DNA from: Actinacidiphila guanduensis
Lineage (GTDB): Bacteria > Actinomycetota > Actinomycetes > Streptomycetales > Streptomycetaceae
Assembly (NCBI RefSeq): GCF_900103985.1
Contig: NZ_FNIE01000005.1
Location: forward strand, 124,001-188,000
Direction of reading: 5' to 3'
DNA: 64,000 nucleotides
Shown: positions 1 to 7,315 of the stretch, piece by piece
Position numbering within the stretch: position 1 is the first letter of the stretch
Layout: every line of letters starts with the position of its first letter
Position numbers and translations under genes: made by a program
The notes under the pieces: generated by a model
Told to the model about the DNA's origin: nothing
The model's database searches: none
The model's input: the letters and a program-made list of their open reading frames with translations, nothing else

Positions 1-2
1 GC

Positions 3-677
3 AGGACGCCTTCCGAAGCCCTCGCACGCGAATTGGACCGTACGTTGGGGACCGGGGACCGTTTTCAGCGGATTCTGAAACGGGTGCTGGCCGACACCTT
101 TCCCACCTGGTTCAAGGGCGTCGCCCATGAAGAGGGCCGGGCCTGCGAGATCCGGATCTACGAACCCCGCGTCGTACCGGGGCTGCTGCAGATCGAGGAG
201 TACACCCGAGCCCGCCTGCGCTGGGCCCACCCGCACATCTCAGCAAGGGAGTTGGACAAAGCCGTCGCCGACCGCGCCGCACGGCAGGAGGTGTTCGCCC
301 GCGACACCCCTCCCTGCGTATGGGTGATCCTCGACGAATCCGTGCTCCATCGCCCCATCGGCGGTCCCGCCGTCATGGCCCGCCAACTCCACCACCTCGC
401 CGAAGCGGCCGAGAGGCCGAACCTGACCCTCCAGGTCGTGCCGCTCGCCACCCCGGACCACGCCGGCCTCGCCGGCCCGCTCACCCTCTGGACCTACCCC
501 GACCGCGCCGACGCGGCCTACACCGACCACCCCCGCCACGTGACCGACGCCCGCCCCGCCCTCGCCCAGGCCGCTCACACCTTCGCCCTCCTCACCGCCA
601 CCGCCCAGGCCCCCCACACCTCCCTGAACCTGATCCGCACCCTTGCGAAGGAGACACATGCCCAGCACGCGCATTGA
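3..677 (+). CDS. XRE-family regulator, DUF5753 C-terminal part (5' truncated)
   Basis: The reading frame is open to the left edge of the window, so the N-terminal helix-turn-helix is probably missing and only the ligand-sensing-like DUF5753 part remains. Recognisable elements are the W-F-K-G-V/E-x-x-A region, the E-P-x-x-V-P-G-L-L-Q segment followed by Y-x-R-A, and a V-W-V-I-L-D-E-S-V-L stretch, all typical of Streptomyces DUF5753 proteins. A TTG at 33 could serve as a start but is unlikely to be the true one. The 3' end overlaps the next gene by 20 bp in another frame, and that gene's ribosome binding site lies inside this one. This suggests co-expression and a pathway-specific regulator of the graspetide operon. 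Molecular function is inferred from the family. Confidence 0.8.
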   Translation, partial: RTPSEALARELDRTLGTGDRFQRILKRVLADTFPTWFKGVAHEEGRACEIRIYEPRVVPGLLQIEEYTRARLRWAHPHISARELDKAVADRAARQEVFARDTPPCVWVILDESVLHRPIGGPAVMARQLHHLAEAAERPNLTLQVVPLATPDHAGLAGPLTLWTYPDRADAAYTDHPRHVTDARPALAQAAHTFALLTATAQAPHTSLNLIRTLAKETHAQHAH

Positions 678-996
678 CCGGCGCCGCCCTCTCGGACTGG
701 CGCTCGACGTACCGGAGCTGCGGTTACCGCTGAGCGCCGAGGGCGCCGCGGCACTTCCCGAACTGTCCGCGGGCGACGGCCCCTCGCCGTTCGCATTCCG
801 CTTCCTCGTACCCGTCCCGGCGACCGGCGGCGTTCTGCCCGCGGATGTCGGCTACGACGAGGACACGCAGACGGGCACCTACGAGGGTCTGCCACCCGGC
901 GTCTACATGACCAAGAACCCGCCGAAGACCTACGGCCCCACCGAGCCCACCGGCCAGATGGACGCGCCGGACGATCCCGGGCCGAGCGACGACTGA
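658..996 (+). CDS. Graspetide (omega-ester RiPP) precursor peptide
   Basis: A 112-residue peptide with a probable leader and an acidic, Thr/Pro/Gly-rich C-terminus. The ATG at 658 is preceded by AAGGAGA (646-653). Residues 44-50 read PFAFRFL, matching the P-F-x-x-R-F-L helix that microviridin-type ATP-grasp ligases recognise in their leaders. The probable core (about 65-112) carries Thr donors (70, 72, 74, 85, 91, 95, 98), Lys 86 and 90, and Glu/Asp acceptors, with repeated Y-x-G/P-P-G and T-K-N-P-P-K-T-Y elements and a tail rich in Asp-Pro. The stop codon overlaps the ATP-grasp start (TGATG). Known family: putative ATP-grasp target RiPPs of actinomycetes. Exact ring pattern and leader cleavage site cannot be read from sequence. 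Confidence 0.85.
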   Translation: MPSTRIDRRRPLGLALDVPELRLPLSAEGAAALPELSAGDGPSPFAFRFLVPVPATGGVLPADVGYDEDTQTGTYEGLPPGVYMTKNPPKTYGPTEPTGQMDAPDDPGPSDD

Positions 997-1964
997 TGGC
1001 CGACGCCGGACACGTCCTCGTGCTCGCCGGTCGCTTCGACCCCACCTGCGACCTAGTGGTCGAGGAGCTGAACCGGCGTGCCGTCCCCGTCTTCCGGGCG
1101 GACATGGCCGAGTTCCCGCTGACGCTCAGGCTGGCCGCGAGCCTCGGCGGGGACCGGTGGAACGGCACGCTGGCCAACGGGCGCCGCTCCCTCGACCTCG
1201 CCGCGGTCCGCTCCGTCTACTACCGCCGTCCCACCCGCCCGAGGTTTCCCGAGGGCATGTCCCCCGAGGCACGCAAGGTCGCCGAAACCGAAGCCCGTTG
1301 GGGGTTCGGCGGCCTACTGTCAGCCCTGCCGTGCCGATGGCTTCCCCCGCCGGGGAAGGCAGCCGACGCCGAGTACAAGCCGCTGCAACTGCGCGTCGCC
1401 GCCGAGGCGGGCTTGAGCGTTCCCCGGACGCTCATCACCAACGACCCCGCAGCCGCAGGTGACTTCGCCGACATGATCGGCGGTCCCGTCGTCTACAAGC
1501 CGTTCTTCCACGTGCGCGGCACGATGCGCGGGCGGACGGCCGCCGTGTACGCGAACATCGTCCGCCGCGACGACCTTGCCGCAGCGGACATCGCGACGAC
1601 GGCTCACCTCTTCCAGGAGTGGGTCCCCAAGGCGTACGAGGTCCGGTTGACTGCCGTGGGCGGCAGGATGTTCGCGGCCGAGATCCACGCCGACTCCGAG
1701 GCGGGCCGCATCGACTGGCGCAGCGATTACGAGAGCCACACCTACCAGGTGTGCAGCCCGCCGTCCGACGTGGCCTGCGGGGTCCTGAAGGTGCTCGACC
1801 GTCTTGGGCTGCCTTACGGCGCTTTTGATTTTGTGGTCACCCCGGACGGGGAATGGCGGTTCCTGGAAGTGAACCCGAGCGGACAGTACGGGTTCATCGA
1901 GCAAGCGACGAGGCTGCCCATCACCGCCGCGATCTGCGACTACCTGGAAGGAGTCGGACTGTGA
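996..1964 (+). CDS. ATP-grasp ribosomal peptide maturase (graspetide macrocyclase)
   Basis: A 322-residue ATP-grasp ligase expected to activate Glu/Asp side chains of the precursor as acyl phosphates and join them to Thr/Ser or Lys side chains. The N-terminal part (V-L-V-L-A-G-R-F-D-P-T, then L-x-R-R-x-x-P-V-F-R-A-D) matches the MvdD/SAV_5884-type maturases. The YYRRP element near residue 70 and the phosphate/metal-binding C-terminus, FLEVNPSGQY with Glu about 290 and Asn about 292, are intact. The start overlaps the precursor stop and the stop overlaps the next GTG, so the three genes are translationally coupled. Alternative function as a general amidoligase is unlikely given the precursor next door. 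Confidence 0.88.
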   Translation: MADAGHVLVLAGRFDPTCDLVVEELNRRAVPVFRADMAEFPLTLRLAASLGGDRWNGTLANGRRSLDLAAVRSVYYRRPTRPRFPEGMSPEARKVAETEARWGFGGLLSALPCRWLPPPGKAADAEYKPLQLRVAAEAGLSVPRTLITNDPAAAGDFADMIGGPVVYKPFFHVRGTMRGRTAAVYANIVRRDDLAAADIATTAHLFQEWVPKAYEVRLTAVGGRMFAAEIHADSEAGRIDWRSDYESHTYQVCSPPSDVACGVLKVLDRLGLPYGAFDFVVTPDGEWRFLEVNPSGQYGFIEQATRLPITAAICDYLEGVGL

Positions 1965-3136
1965 CCGGGATCGTCGAGGACGAGCAGCGTGCGCTCGCGG
2001 CGCGGGTGGCGCTCACCCGGCGGATCGATCGGGGGAGCGTCGTGCTTTCCTCCCGTCTGGCCGGGGCCTTCCTCAACGTGCCCCGGCACCCCTTCGTGCC
2101 GGTCTTCTACCGCCGGGAAGAGGGCCGCTTCGTCCCGTGGCGTGCCACCGCCCAGGACGCGGAAGCATGGCTCGACGCCGTGTACGCGGACGACTCGCTC
2201 ATCACCGAAGTGGACGGGGTCCACGCCGAGGACGCGGCCCCCGGCGGGCTCATCGGCGCGCCCACCTCGTCCTCGACCGCGCCGAGCCTCATGGCGGACA
2301 TGCTCGACGCCCTCGACGTGGCGGAGGGACAGGAGGTCTGCGAGGTGGGCACCGGCACCGGTTACAACGCCGGTGCGCTGTGCTTCCTCGCCGGGGACCG
2401 GCATGTCACCACCGTCGAGCGGACCGCCTCCCTCGCGGACAGGGCCCGCCGCAGACTGGCCGCTGTGGGATTCCATCCCCTCGTCCTCCGAGGTGACGGC
2501 GCCAGGGACCTCCCGGCGGGCGCAACGTACGACCGGATCGTCGCCACGGCCTCCGTACGCCGCGTCCCGCCCGCATGGCGGGCGCGGTTGCGCCCCGGCG
2601 GCATCATGGTCGTCCCGCTCAAGGGCGAACTCGCCGGCGGGATGGTCGCCCGGCTCACGAAGCTCCCGGACGGCGCGGCCGCAGGTCACATCCTGCACAC
2701 ACCCGCAGCGTTCATGCCGCTCAGAAGCGGCGCGGAGCCCTCCGTACACGTACCAGACGTCCCGGACGGTCCCCGGCGGGAGTCCGGCCTGTCGGGCCGT
2801 GTCCTCGACGACTGGACGTTCTCGTTCTTCGCCCAATTGCACATGCCCGCAGGTCTTGTCCGCAGCTGTGGTACGAACGACCGAGGGCTGCACGTCACCA
2901 CCCTGTACGACCCGGGCGACGGCTCGCTGACCCGCGTCGGCGATCAGACGGACGGGTCCGCGAGCGTCATCCGCCAGGGGCCGCGCGACCTGTGGGCGCC
3001 CCTTGAGGCCGCCCACCGGCAGTGGCAGGAGCTCAACCGGCCCCGCCGCGAGTGGTTCGGCATCGAGGTCACGGCACGCGAGCAGACCGTGCACTACACC
3101 GCCCCGGGCGGGGAGCCGCACCGCTGGGTCCTGTAG
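1961..3136 (+). CDS. Protein-isoaspartyl (PIMT)-like methyltransferase of the graspetide operon
   Basis: A 391-residue SAM-dependent methyltransferase starting at a GTG that overlaps the ATP-grasp stop (GTGA). The catalytic core resembles protein-L-isoaspartate O-methyltransferase: a T-S-S-S-T-A-P-S-L-M segment (residues about 105-114) replaces the usual T-x-S-x-P-x-x-x-x-M, followed by SAM motif I EVGTGTGYN (about 127-135) and a YDRIVATASV motif. About 160 extra C-terminal residues follow the core; this long form is known from ATP-grasp peptide systems, where homologues methylate an Asp of the cyclised peptide and the ester collapses to an aspartimide (fuscimiditide-type chemistry). Here that reaction is inferred from context. 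Confidence 0.85.
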   Translation: MTGIVEDEQRALAARVALTRRIDRGSVVLSSRLAGAFLNVPRHPFVPVFYRREEGRFVPWRATAQDAEAWLDAVYADDSLITEVDGVHAEDAAPGGLIGAPTSSSTAPSLMADMLDALDVAEGQEVCEVGTGTGYNAGALCFLAGDRHVTTVERTASLADRARRRLAAVGFHPLVLRGDGARDLPAGATYDRIVATASVRRVPPAWRARLRPGGIMVVPLKGELAGGMVARLTKLPDGAAAGHILHTPAAFMPLRSGAEPSVHVPDVPDGPRRESGLSGRVLDDWTFSFFAQLHMPAGLVRSCGTNDRGLHVTTLYDPGDGSLTRVGDQTDGSASVIRQGPRDLWAPLEAAHRQWQELNRPRREWFGIEVTAREQTVHYTAPGGEPHRWVL

Positions 3137-3196
3137 GACGCCGGCGGGCAGCCGGCGGGCAAAGGGCACCCCGGTGGGGACGTAGAGTAGGGGACC

Positions 3197-4228
3197 GTGT
3201 CGCTTGTGCCTGCTGTTCACCTGCCCGATGACCTCGTCGGCGCCCTTGGGGCGCAGCTGCGGGGGGTCGCGGCGCAGCAGACCGCGGCTCAGGTGGAGCG
3301 GCTGATCGGGCAGTACCGCGGGGGGACCTCGACGCAGGGGCCCATCGTGCGGGACGAGGCCGACGCCGCCGCCTACGCTGCGTACCGGATGCCCGCCACC
3401 TACGCGGCGGTGCGGACGGCGCTCGGGGAACTGGAGGAGCGGGCGGGGGAGTGGGCGCCCGGCTCGCAGCTGGACCTCGGGGGCGGGACGGGGGCCGCCG
3501 TGTGGGCCGCCGCCGACACCTGGCCCGACGCGAAGCACGAGGCCACCGTGCTCGACTGGTCGCAGCCCGCCCTCGCGCTCGGCCGCGCCCTGGCCGCCCG
3601 CGCGGCCTCCGACGCCGTACAGGCCGCCGCCTGGACCCGCGCGCCCCTGGGGGCGGACAGCGCCCCCGACCTGCCCGCCGCCGACCTGGTCACCGTCTCC
3701 TACGTGCTCGGCGAACTCGCCGCCGCCGACCGCGACCGGCTGGTCGAAGCCGCCGCGGGAGCCGCCCGCGCCGCCGTGGTCGTCGTGGAGCCCGGCACGC
3801 CCGAGGGGTACGCCCGCGTACTCGCCGCCCGCGAGCGGCTGATCGCACAGGGCCTGACCGTGCTCGCCCCCTGTCCCCACGACGGCGCCTGTCCGGTGAC
3901 CGGCACCGACTGGTGCCACTTCGCCGCCCGCGTCACCCGCAGCACCCTGCACCGCCAGGTCAAGGGCGGCACCCTCCCCTACGAGGACGAGAAGTTCAGC
4001 TACGTGGCCGCCGCCCGCCCCGCCGCACTGCCCGGCGCCACCCCCGCGCAGCACCGCATCGTGCGCCACCCCCGCATCCGCAAGGGCCAGGTCCTGCTCG
4101 ACCTGTGCGCCCCGGGCTCCGCACTCACCCACCCGACGGTCACCAAACGCACGGCCGCCCTCTACCGCGCCGCCCGCGACGCCGACTGGGGCGACGCCTG
4201 GCCCCCGAAGGACCAGGAACCCTCGTAG
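3197..4228 (+). CDS. Rsm22-family putative ribosome-associated methyltransferase
   Basis: A 343-residue protein of the Rsm22/METTL17 family, linked to small-subunit ribosome assembly. A GTG start at 3197 follows a short gap after the RiPP operon; no strong ribosome binding site is visible. It has a Rossmann SAM-binding motif, LDLGGGTGAAVWA (about residues 92-104), a Y-V-L-G-E-L acidic loop, and a cysteine cluster (CPHDGACP then WCHF, about residues 227-244) that in homologues can ligate an iron-sulfur cluster. The tail carries R-H-P-x-x-R-K-G, usual for the family. It is probably independent of the operon upstream. Confidence 0.8.
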   Translation: MSLVPAVHLPDDLVGALGAQLRGVAAQQTAAQVERLIGQYRGGTSTQGPIVRDEADAAAYAAYRMPATYAAVRTALGELEERAGEWAPGSQLDLGGGTGAAVWAAADTWPDAKHEATVLDWSQPALALGRALAARAASDAVQAAAWTRAPLGADSAPDLPAADLVTVSYVLGELAAADRDRLVEAAAGAARAAVVVVEPGTPEGYARVLAARERLIAQGLTVLAPCPHDGACPVTGTDWCHFAARVTRSTLHRQVKGGTLPYEDEKFSYVAAARPAALPGATPAQHRIVRHPRIRKGQVLLDLCAPGSALTHPTVTKRTAALYRAARDADWGDAWPPKDQEPS

Positions 4229-4269
4229 AGGCAGGAGCGTGAGCCGGAGCCCCGCGAGACCAGAAACTG

Positions 4270-4356
4270 CCGCGGGGGCTTCGTACAAACCGGAACCGCC
4301 GCGTACGGGGCTCCGTCCCCGCCCACGGATCGCCGTACGCGCGGGAGCCCCCGCGG
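4270..4356. terminator. Nested inverted repeats in a convergent gap
   Basis: CCGCGGGGGCT (4270-4280) pairs perfectly with AGCCCCCGCGG (4346-4356), and inside it GCGTACGG (4301-4308) pairs with CCGTACGC (4333-4340). The element lies between two convergent stop codons (4228 and 4477), so it could terminate both transcripts. No T-run follows, as is common in high-GC actinomycetes. The rest of the 248-bp gap shows only further short GC-rich palindromic fragments. Confidence 0.55.
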
Positions 4357-4476
4357 GGCCACCATCCGCCGCGCGAGCCGGAACCCCCCCGAGCCCCGGA
4401 ACCCGGTACGCCCGCGAACCGCCCGGTCAGGAGGGGAACCCGCGCAGGGGCGGAACCCCCGCACGAGCGAGCCCGC

Positions 4477-5625
4477 TCAGAGCCACCCGACCTTCCTGAA
4501 ACCCCGGTAGCACAGACCCGACAGCACCGCCGTCACCCCCAGCATCAGCGGATAGCCGAAGGTCCACCCCAGCTCCGGCATGTGGCGGAAGTTCATCCCG
4601 TAGAACCCGGCGATCATCGTCGGCACCGCCAGGATCGCCGCGCCCGCGCTGATCCGCCGCATGTCGACGTTCTGCTGCACGGCCAGCCGGCTGAGGTTCG
4701 CCGACAGCAGCCCGTCGACCAACTCCCCGTACGCCACCAGCCGTTCGCGGACGTGCGAGAGGTGGTCGGCGACATCCCGGAAGTAGCGGCCCATCTCCGC
4801 GGTCACCAGGCCCTCGGCGCCGTCGGTCAACCGCTCCAGCGGGCGCGCCATCGGGAAGACGGCGTGCTTGAACTCGATAAGCTCGCGCTTGAGTTGGTAG
4901 ATCCGCTCGGCGTCGTCCGCGTGCGCCTCGGAGAAGACGTCCGACTCCAGGGTGTCCACATCGAGTTCGACCGCGTCGGCCACGTCCAGGTAGTCGTCCA
5001 CGACCCGGTCGGCTATGGCGTGCAGCACCGCCGCCGGCCCGTGCGCCAGCATCTGCGGGCGCGCCTCCAGCGCCTTGCGCACCCCGGTCAGGCCCGGCGC
5101 GCTGCCGTGCCGCACCACGACCACGAAGTCCGGGCCGAGGAAGATCATCACCTCGCCGGTGTCCACCACCTCGCTGGTCGCCGTCAGCTTCTCGTGCTCC
5201 ACGAAGACGATCGTCTTCAGCACCAGGAACAGCGTGTCGCCGTAGCGCTCCAGCTTCGGCCGCTGGTGGGCCTGGACGGCGTCCTCGACGGCCAGCGGGT
5301 GCAGGCCGAAGACCTCGGCGATCTCCGCCAGGTGCTCGGCCTCCGGCTCGTGCAGGCCGATCCACGCGAAGCCGCCGCGCCGCCGGGCCTCCTCCAGCGC
5401 GGCCTGCGGCGGCAGCGAGGCCGCCCGCGAACCGTCCTCGTACACCGCGCAGTCCACCACCACGTCCGCAGTGCAGCGTCGCGGCCCGGGCAGGCCGTCC
5501 GCGCCGGACTCCAGCGTGTGCCAGTGCTCGCGCCGCCGCCACTGCCGGCCGGTGCGGCCGGGTGCCCGCTCCGGGGAGCGCACCACCGTGGGCCGGAACG
5601 ACCTCTTCGACCGGGATGCCGTCAT
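4477..5625 (-). CDS. corA: CorA-family magnesium/cobalt transporter
   Basis: A 382-residue membrane protein. The large N-terminal cytoplasmic domain contains W-I-G-L-H-E-P and the family's E-D-A-V-Q-A-H-Q-R-P-K segment, followed by a long helical stalk (E-R-I-Y-Q-L-K-R-E-L) and two C-terminal membrane helices. The first helix ends in the diagnostic YGMNF, with MPEL after it, which forms the pore loop for hydrated Mg2+/Co2+. The ATG at 5625 was chosen because it overlaps the stop of the upstream oxidoreductase gene as ATGA; longer in-frame extensions are low-complexity. It is expected to be transcribed with that gene. The ion specificity cannot be read from sequence. Confidence 0.88.
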   Translation of the reverse strand: MTASRSKRSFRPTVVRSPERAPGRTGRQWRRREHWHTLESGADGLPGPRRCTADVVVDCAVYEDGSRAASLPPQAALEEARRRGGFAWIGLHEPEAEHLAEIAEVFGLHPLAVEDAVQAHQRPKLERYGDTLFLVLKTIVFVEHEKLTATSEVVDTGEVMIFLGPDFVVVVRHGSAPGLTGVRKALEARPQMLAHGPAAVLHAIADRVVDDYLDVADAVELDVDTLESDVFSEAHADDAERIYQLKRELIEFKHAVFPMARPLERLTDGAEGLVTAEMGRYFRDVADHLSHVRERLVAYGELVDGLLSANLSRLAVQQNVDMRRISAGAAILAVPTMIAGFYGMNFRHMPELGWTFGYPLMLGVTAVLSGLCYRGFRKVGWL

Positions 5626-7208
5626 CGCGTCTTCTCCAGTACCGCCATCGCCGCGTTGTGCCCGGGGACACCGCTGACCCCGCCGCCGCGGACCGCGCCC
5701 GCGCCGCAGAGGAAGACGTTCGCATGCCCGGTGCCGACACCCCAACGGCCCGTGGCGCGCGTCACGTCACCACCGGGAGCCGAGTCCCCTTCAGCGCCCC
5801 CGCCGGAGGCGCCCTCGGGCGCGTACGGCCACGCCAGGTCCCGGTGGAAGATGTGCCCGCCGGGCAGCCCCACCTCGCGCTCCAGGTCCAGCGGCGACTT
5901 CGCCTCCAGGCACGGCCGCCCCTGCGCGTCCACCGCGAGGCAGTCAGCGATCGGCTCGGCCAGCACCGCGTCCAGCTGCGCCAGTGTCGCCGCCAGCAGC
6001 CGCTCCTTGACGCCCGTGGGGTCGGCCGCGAACAGCCGCGCGGGCGCGTGCAGGCCGAACAGCGTCAGGGTGTGCACGCCCTGCGCGGCCAGCTCCGGCG
6101 ACAGGATCGAGGGGTCGGTCAGCGAGTGGCAGTAGATCTCCGAGGGCGGCGCGTCCGGCACCGCCCCCGCGGCGGCCTGCTCGTACGCGCGCTGCAACTG
6201 CCCGTACCCCTCGGCGATGTGGAAGGTGCCCGCGAACGCCTCGCGCGGGTCCACCGCGGCGTCGCGCAGCCGCGGCAGCCGGCGCAGCAGCATGTTCACC
6301 TTGAGCTGGGCGCCCTCCGGCTTCGGTCCCGACGGCTCGCCCAGCAGCGCGGCCAGCGCGTGCGGCGAGGCGTTGACCAGCACATCGCGCGCGCCGACGG
6401 TATGGCCATCGCCGTACGCCACCTCGGCGACGGCGCCGTCCGTGGCGATCCCGGTCACCTCGGCGCCCGTGACGATCTCGGCACCCGCGGCGCGGGCGGC
6501 GTCCGCAAGCGCGTCGGTGAAGGCGCCCATCCCGCCGATCGGCACGTCCCAGTCACCGGTCCCGCCGCCGATCACGTGGTAGAGGAAGCAGCGGTTCTGC
6601 CGCAGCGAGGGGTCGTGGGCGTGGGTGAAGGTGCCGATCAGGGCGTCGGTGAGGACCACCCCGCGCACGGTGTCGTCGGCGAACACCTCCTCCACCGTCT
6701 CGCCCAGCGGCCGCTCGAACAGCGCCTCCCAGGCCGCCCGGTCGTCCACCCGGCGCTCCAACTCGGCCCGCGTCGGCAGCGGTTCGGTGAGCGTCGGGAA
6801 AACCCGGCGGGCCACCTGTCCGGTCATCGCGTAGAACCGCCGCCACGCCTCGAACTCACGTTCCGAACCGGTGAGCCGGACGAACTGCTCGCGAGTGCGC
6901 GCCTCGTCGCCGGCATCGACCAGCAGCCCGCGGTCCCCTTGCGGGGTGTACGAGGAGATGCGCCGCCGCCGCACCGCGAACCGCAGCCCCAGCTCGTCCA
7001 CGATCTTCCGCGGCAGCAGGCTCACCAGGTACGAGTACCGCGAGAGGCGGGCGTCCACCCCGGTGAACGCCCGCTTCGAGACGGCGGCACCGCCGGTCGC
7101 CTCCAGCCGCTCCAGCACGAGCACCCGCTTGCCGGCCCCCGCCAGGTAGGCGGCGGCCACCAGCCCGTTGTGCCCGCCGCCGACGATCACGACGTCGTAT
7201 TCCTTCAT
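5622..7208 (-). CDS. FAD-dependent oxidoreductase, phytoene desaturase/PYROXD2-like
   Basis: A 528-residue flavoprotein. The N-terminus has the dinucleotide-binding motif VVIVGGGHNGLVAAAYLA (residues about 6-23) followed by V-L-V-L-E-R-L-E-A-T-G-G, and the C-terminus has the FAD-contacting stretch V-F-L-C-G-A-G-A-V-R-G-G-G-V-S-G-V-P-G-H-N-A-A. This arrangement matches phytoene dehydrogenase-related amine oxidase-fold enzymes close to PYROXD2. No carotenoid genes are nearby, so a pigment role is not supported and the substrate is unknown. A low-complexity insert (about 482-500, Gly/Ala/Ser-rich) breaks the C-terminal part. The stop overlaps the corA start by 4 bp. Confidence 0.82.
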   Translation of the reverse strand: MKEYDVVIVGGGHNGLVAAAYLAGAGKRVLVLERLEATGGAAVSKRAFTGVDARLSRYSYLVSLLPRKIVDELGLRFAVRRRRISSYTPQGDRGLLVDAGDEARTREQFVRLTGSEREFEAWRRFYAMTGQVARRVFPTLTEPLPTRAELERRVDDRAAWEALFERPLGETVEEVFADDTVRGVVLTDALIGTFTHAHDPSLRQNRCFLYHVIGGGTGDWDVPIGGMGAFTDALADAARAAGAEIVTGAEVTGIATDGAVAEVAYGDGHTVGARDVLVNASPHALAALLGEPSGPKPEGAQLKVNMLLRRLPRLRDAAVDPREAFAGTFHIAEGYGQLQRAYEQAAAGAVPDAPPSEIYCHSLTDPSILSPELAAQGVHTLTLFGLHAPARLFAADPTGVKERLLAATLAQLDAVLAEPIADCLAVDAQGRPCLEAKSPLDLEREVGLPGGHIFHRDLAWPYAPEGASGGGAEGDSAPGGDVTRATGRWGVGTGHANVFLCGAGAVRGGGVSGVPGHNAAMAVLEKTR

Positions 7209-7260
7209 ACGGGGCAGCGTACGGGCCTTCCGGACGCCGCGACCGGGCACCGCGCGGCCC

Positions 7261-7278
7261 GCCGGCGAAGACGCCGGC
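7261..7278 (-). terminator. Hairpin after the dimethylargininase gene
   Basis: GCCGGCG and CGCCGGC flank a 4-nt AAGA loop, a perfect 7-bp stem 38 bp beyond the stop at 7316. It probably ends the ddaH transcript. No T-run is seen. Confidence 0.5.
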
Positions 7279-7315
7279 CCAGGTGCTGTGTCCGCAACCT
7301 CCCCGGACAGAACAG

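Noticed and set aside
1940..4288. Long antisense reading frame opposite the RiPP methyltransferase and Rsm22 genes
   Set aside because: Composition is low-complexity Gly/Arg/Ala/Val typical of high-GC shadow frames, with no recognisable domain, and the opposite strand encodes clear families.
5622..7208. Carotenoid phytoene desaturase
   Set aside because: No crtB, crtE or other carotenoid genes are present, and the protein looks nearer PYROXD2-type oxidoreductases.
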